A stretch of DNA of 9,519 bases from assembly GCA_050245975.1 (NCBI GenBank), contig JBFWWW010000155.1, forward strand, positions 1 to 9,519, given 5' to 3'. The DNA is from JBFWWW01 sp050245975. Its GTDB lineage: Bacteria; Pseudomonadota; Alphaproteobacteria; Rhizobiales; Hyphomicrobiaceae. This document shows, one piece after another, positions 8,651 through 9,519 of this stretch; position 1 is the first letter of the stretch; every line of letters starts with the position of its first letter. The notes under the pieces were generated by a model, which was not told the DNA's origin, did not search any database, and worked only from the letters and a program-made list of their open reading frames with translations. The position numbers and the translations under genes are program-made.

Positions 8651-9519
8651 ATGTCGAAGACCTTTGATGTGATCGTGGTCGGTGGCGGCCATGCCGGCTG
8701 CGAGGCAGCGGCCGCCTCCGCGCGCCTCGGCGCCCGCACGGCGCTGCTCACCCACCGTTTCGACCGCATCGGCGAGATGTCCTGCAATCCCGCCATCGGC
8801 GGCCTCGGCAAGGGTCATCTGGTGCGCGAGATCGATGCGCTGGACGGCCTCATGGGGCGCGTCGCCGACGCGGCCGGCATCCAGTTTCGTCTTCTCAACC
8901 GCTCCAAGGGTCCGGCCGTGCAGGGCCCCAGGGCCCAGGCCGACCGCGCGCTCTACCGCCGGGCCATGCAGGCCGCCATCTCGCAACAGCCCGGCCTCGA
9001 GGTGATCGAGGGCGCCGTCGAGGACCTTGTTTTCGATCCCTCGGGGGCGCTTGCCGGGGTCACCCTCGCCTCCGGCGCGGAGATCGCCGCCGCCGCGGTC
9101 GTGATCGCCACCGGCACGTTCCTCAACGGCCTGATCCATGTCGGGGAGGAAAAAACCGCCGCCGGTCGCATCGGCGATGCGCCGTCGATCGGGCTTGCCC
9201 GCCGCCTCTATGCGCTCGGCCTGCAGATGGGGCGGCTCAAGACCGGCACGCCGGCGCGTCTCGACGGCCGCAGCATCGACTGGGCGGCGCTGGAGATGCA
9301 GCAGGGGGATAAAAATCCCGTCCCATTTTCCTTCCTCACGGGCACGCTGCCGAACCGCCAGATCGCCTGCGGCATCACGCAGACGACGGCCGCCACGCAC
9401 GCGCTGATCCGGGCCAACCTGCACCGCTCGCCGATGTACTCGGGGCAGATTTCCGGCGTCGGCCCGCGCTACTGCCCGTCCATCGAGGACAAGGTCGTCC
9501 GCTTTGCCGACCGCACCGG
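8651..9519 (+). CDS. mnmG: tRNA uridine-5-carboxymethylaminomethyl modification enzyme MnmG, N-terminal part
   Basis: The FAD- and NADH-dependent partner of MnmE in wobble-uridine (U34) modification of tRNA. The window holds the first 289 codons of a protein usually about 620 residues long; the frame is open to the right edge. Visible marks: the dinucleotide-binding motif VVGGGHAGCEAA (residues 9-20), EMSCNPAIGGLGKGHLVREI (42-61) with its conserved cysteine (C46), KGPAVQGPRAQADRALYR, the second nucleotide-binding stretch VVIATGTFLNG, LKTGTPARL and GPRYCPSIEDKVVRF near the edge. The start is chosen because MSKTFDVIVVGGG aligns with the family N-terminus; AGGA (8635-8638) lies 12 bases upstream, a long spacing. 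The mnmE-mnmG-rsmG-parAB order expected in alphaproteobacteria suggests that rsmG and parAB follow. Confidence 0.97.
   Translation, partial: MSKTFDVIVVGGGHAGCEAAAASARLGARTALLTHRFDRIGEMSCNPAIGGLGKGHLVREIDALDGLMGRVADAAGIQFRLLNRSKGPAVQGPRAQADRALYRRAMQAAISQQPGLEVIEGAVEDLVFDPSGALAGVTLASGAEIAAAAVVIATGTFLNGLIHVGEEKTAAGRIGDAPSIGLARRLYALGLQMGRLKTGTPARLDGRSIDWAALEMQQGDKNPVPFSFLTGTLPNRQIACGITQTTAATHALIRANLHRSPMYSGQISGVGPRYCPSIEDKVVRFADRT

Overview
The window looks like the chromosomal replication-origin neighbourhood of a high-GC alphaproteobacterium. On the minus strand it reads maf (first 10 codons only) and ppsR. Then comes a 385-bp non-coding gap, followed on the plus strand by hemE, hemJ and rho, and further along by mnmE and mnmG. 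This is the order I know around the Caulobacter/rhizobial origin, where the origin lies between hemE and the DUF299 gene (ppsR family). The high GC, the long spurious antisense ORFs, the alphaproteobacterial-style Rho N-terminus and the GANTC sites in the gap agree with that placement. I cannot name the genus.

Layout. 1-884 (minus): maf start overlapping the end of ppsR. 885-1269: putative oriC, with two DnaA-box-like 9-mers one base off TTATCCACA, two weaker ones, two GANTC sites, an AT-rich stretch next to hemE and a cluster of five CTTG words. 1270-2783 (plus): hemE and hemJ, joined by an ATGA overlap, two late steps of haem synthesis. 2784-3026: rho leader with a candidate promoter and several small inverted repeats. 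3027-4313: rho. 4342-5073: a GNAT acetyltransferase. 5065-7098 (minus): a thioredoxin-fold/DUF255 protein (YyaL/SPATA20 family) whose 3' end overlaps the acetyltransferase gene tail to tail. 7202-8533 (plus): mnmE. 8562-8575: a perfect 14-bp palindrome matching the chromosomal parS core, in the mnmE-mnmG gap. 8651-end: mnmG, cut by the window edge.

How it fits together. Genes diverge from the putative origin, so most are transcribed in the direction of fork movement; the DUF255 gene is the exception. The parS site lies about 7.5 kb from the origin gap, the distance expected for a ParABS centromere, and parAB would be expected beyond mnmG (not visible here). MnmE and MnmG form one tRNA wobble-uridine modification enzyme. 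The acetyltransferase and DUF255 genes sit between rho and mnmE and look like a lineage-specific insertion into a conserved block.

I see no mobile element, CRISPR array, tRNA or rRNA. Nothing here is clearly a new biological system; the most interesting content is the origin and centromere DNA and the small inverted repeats in the rho leader.
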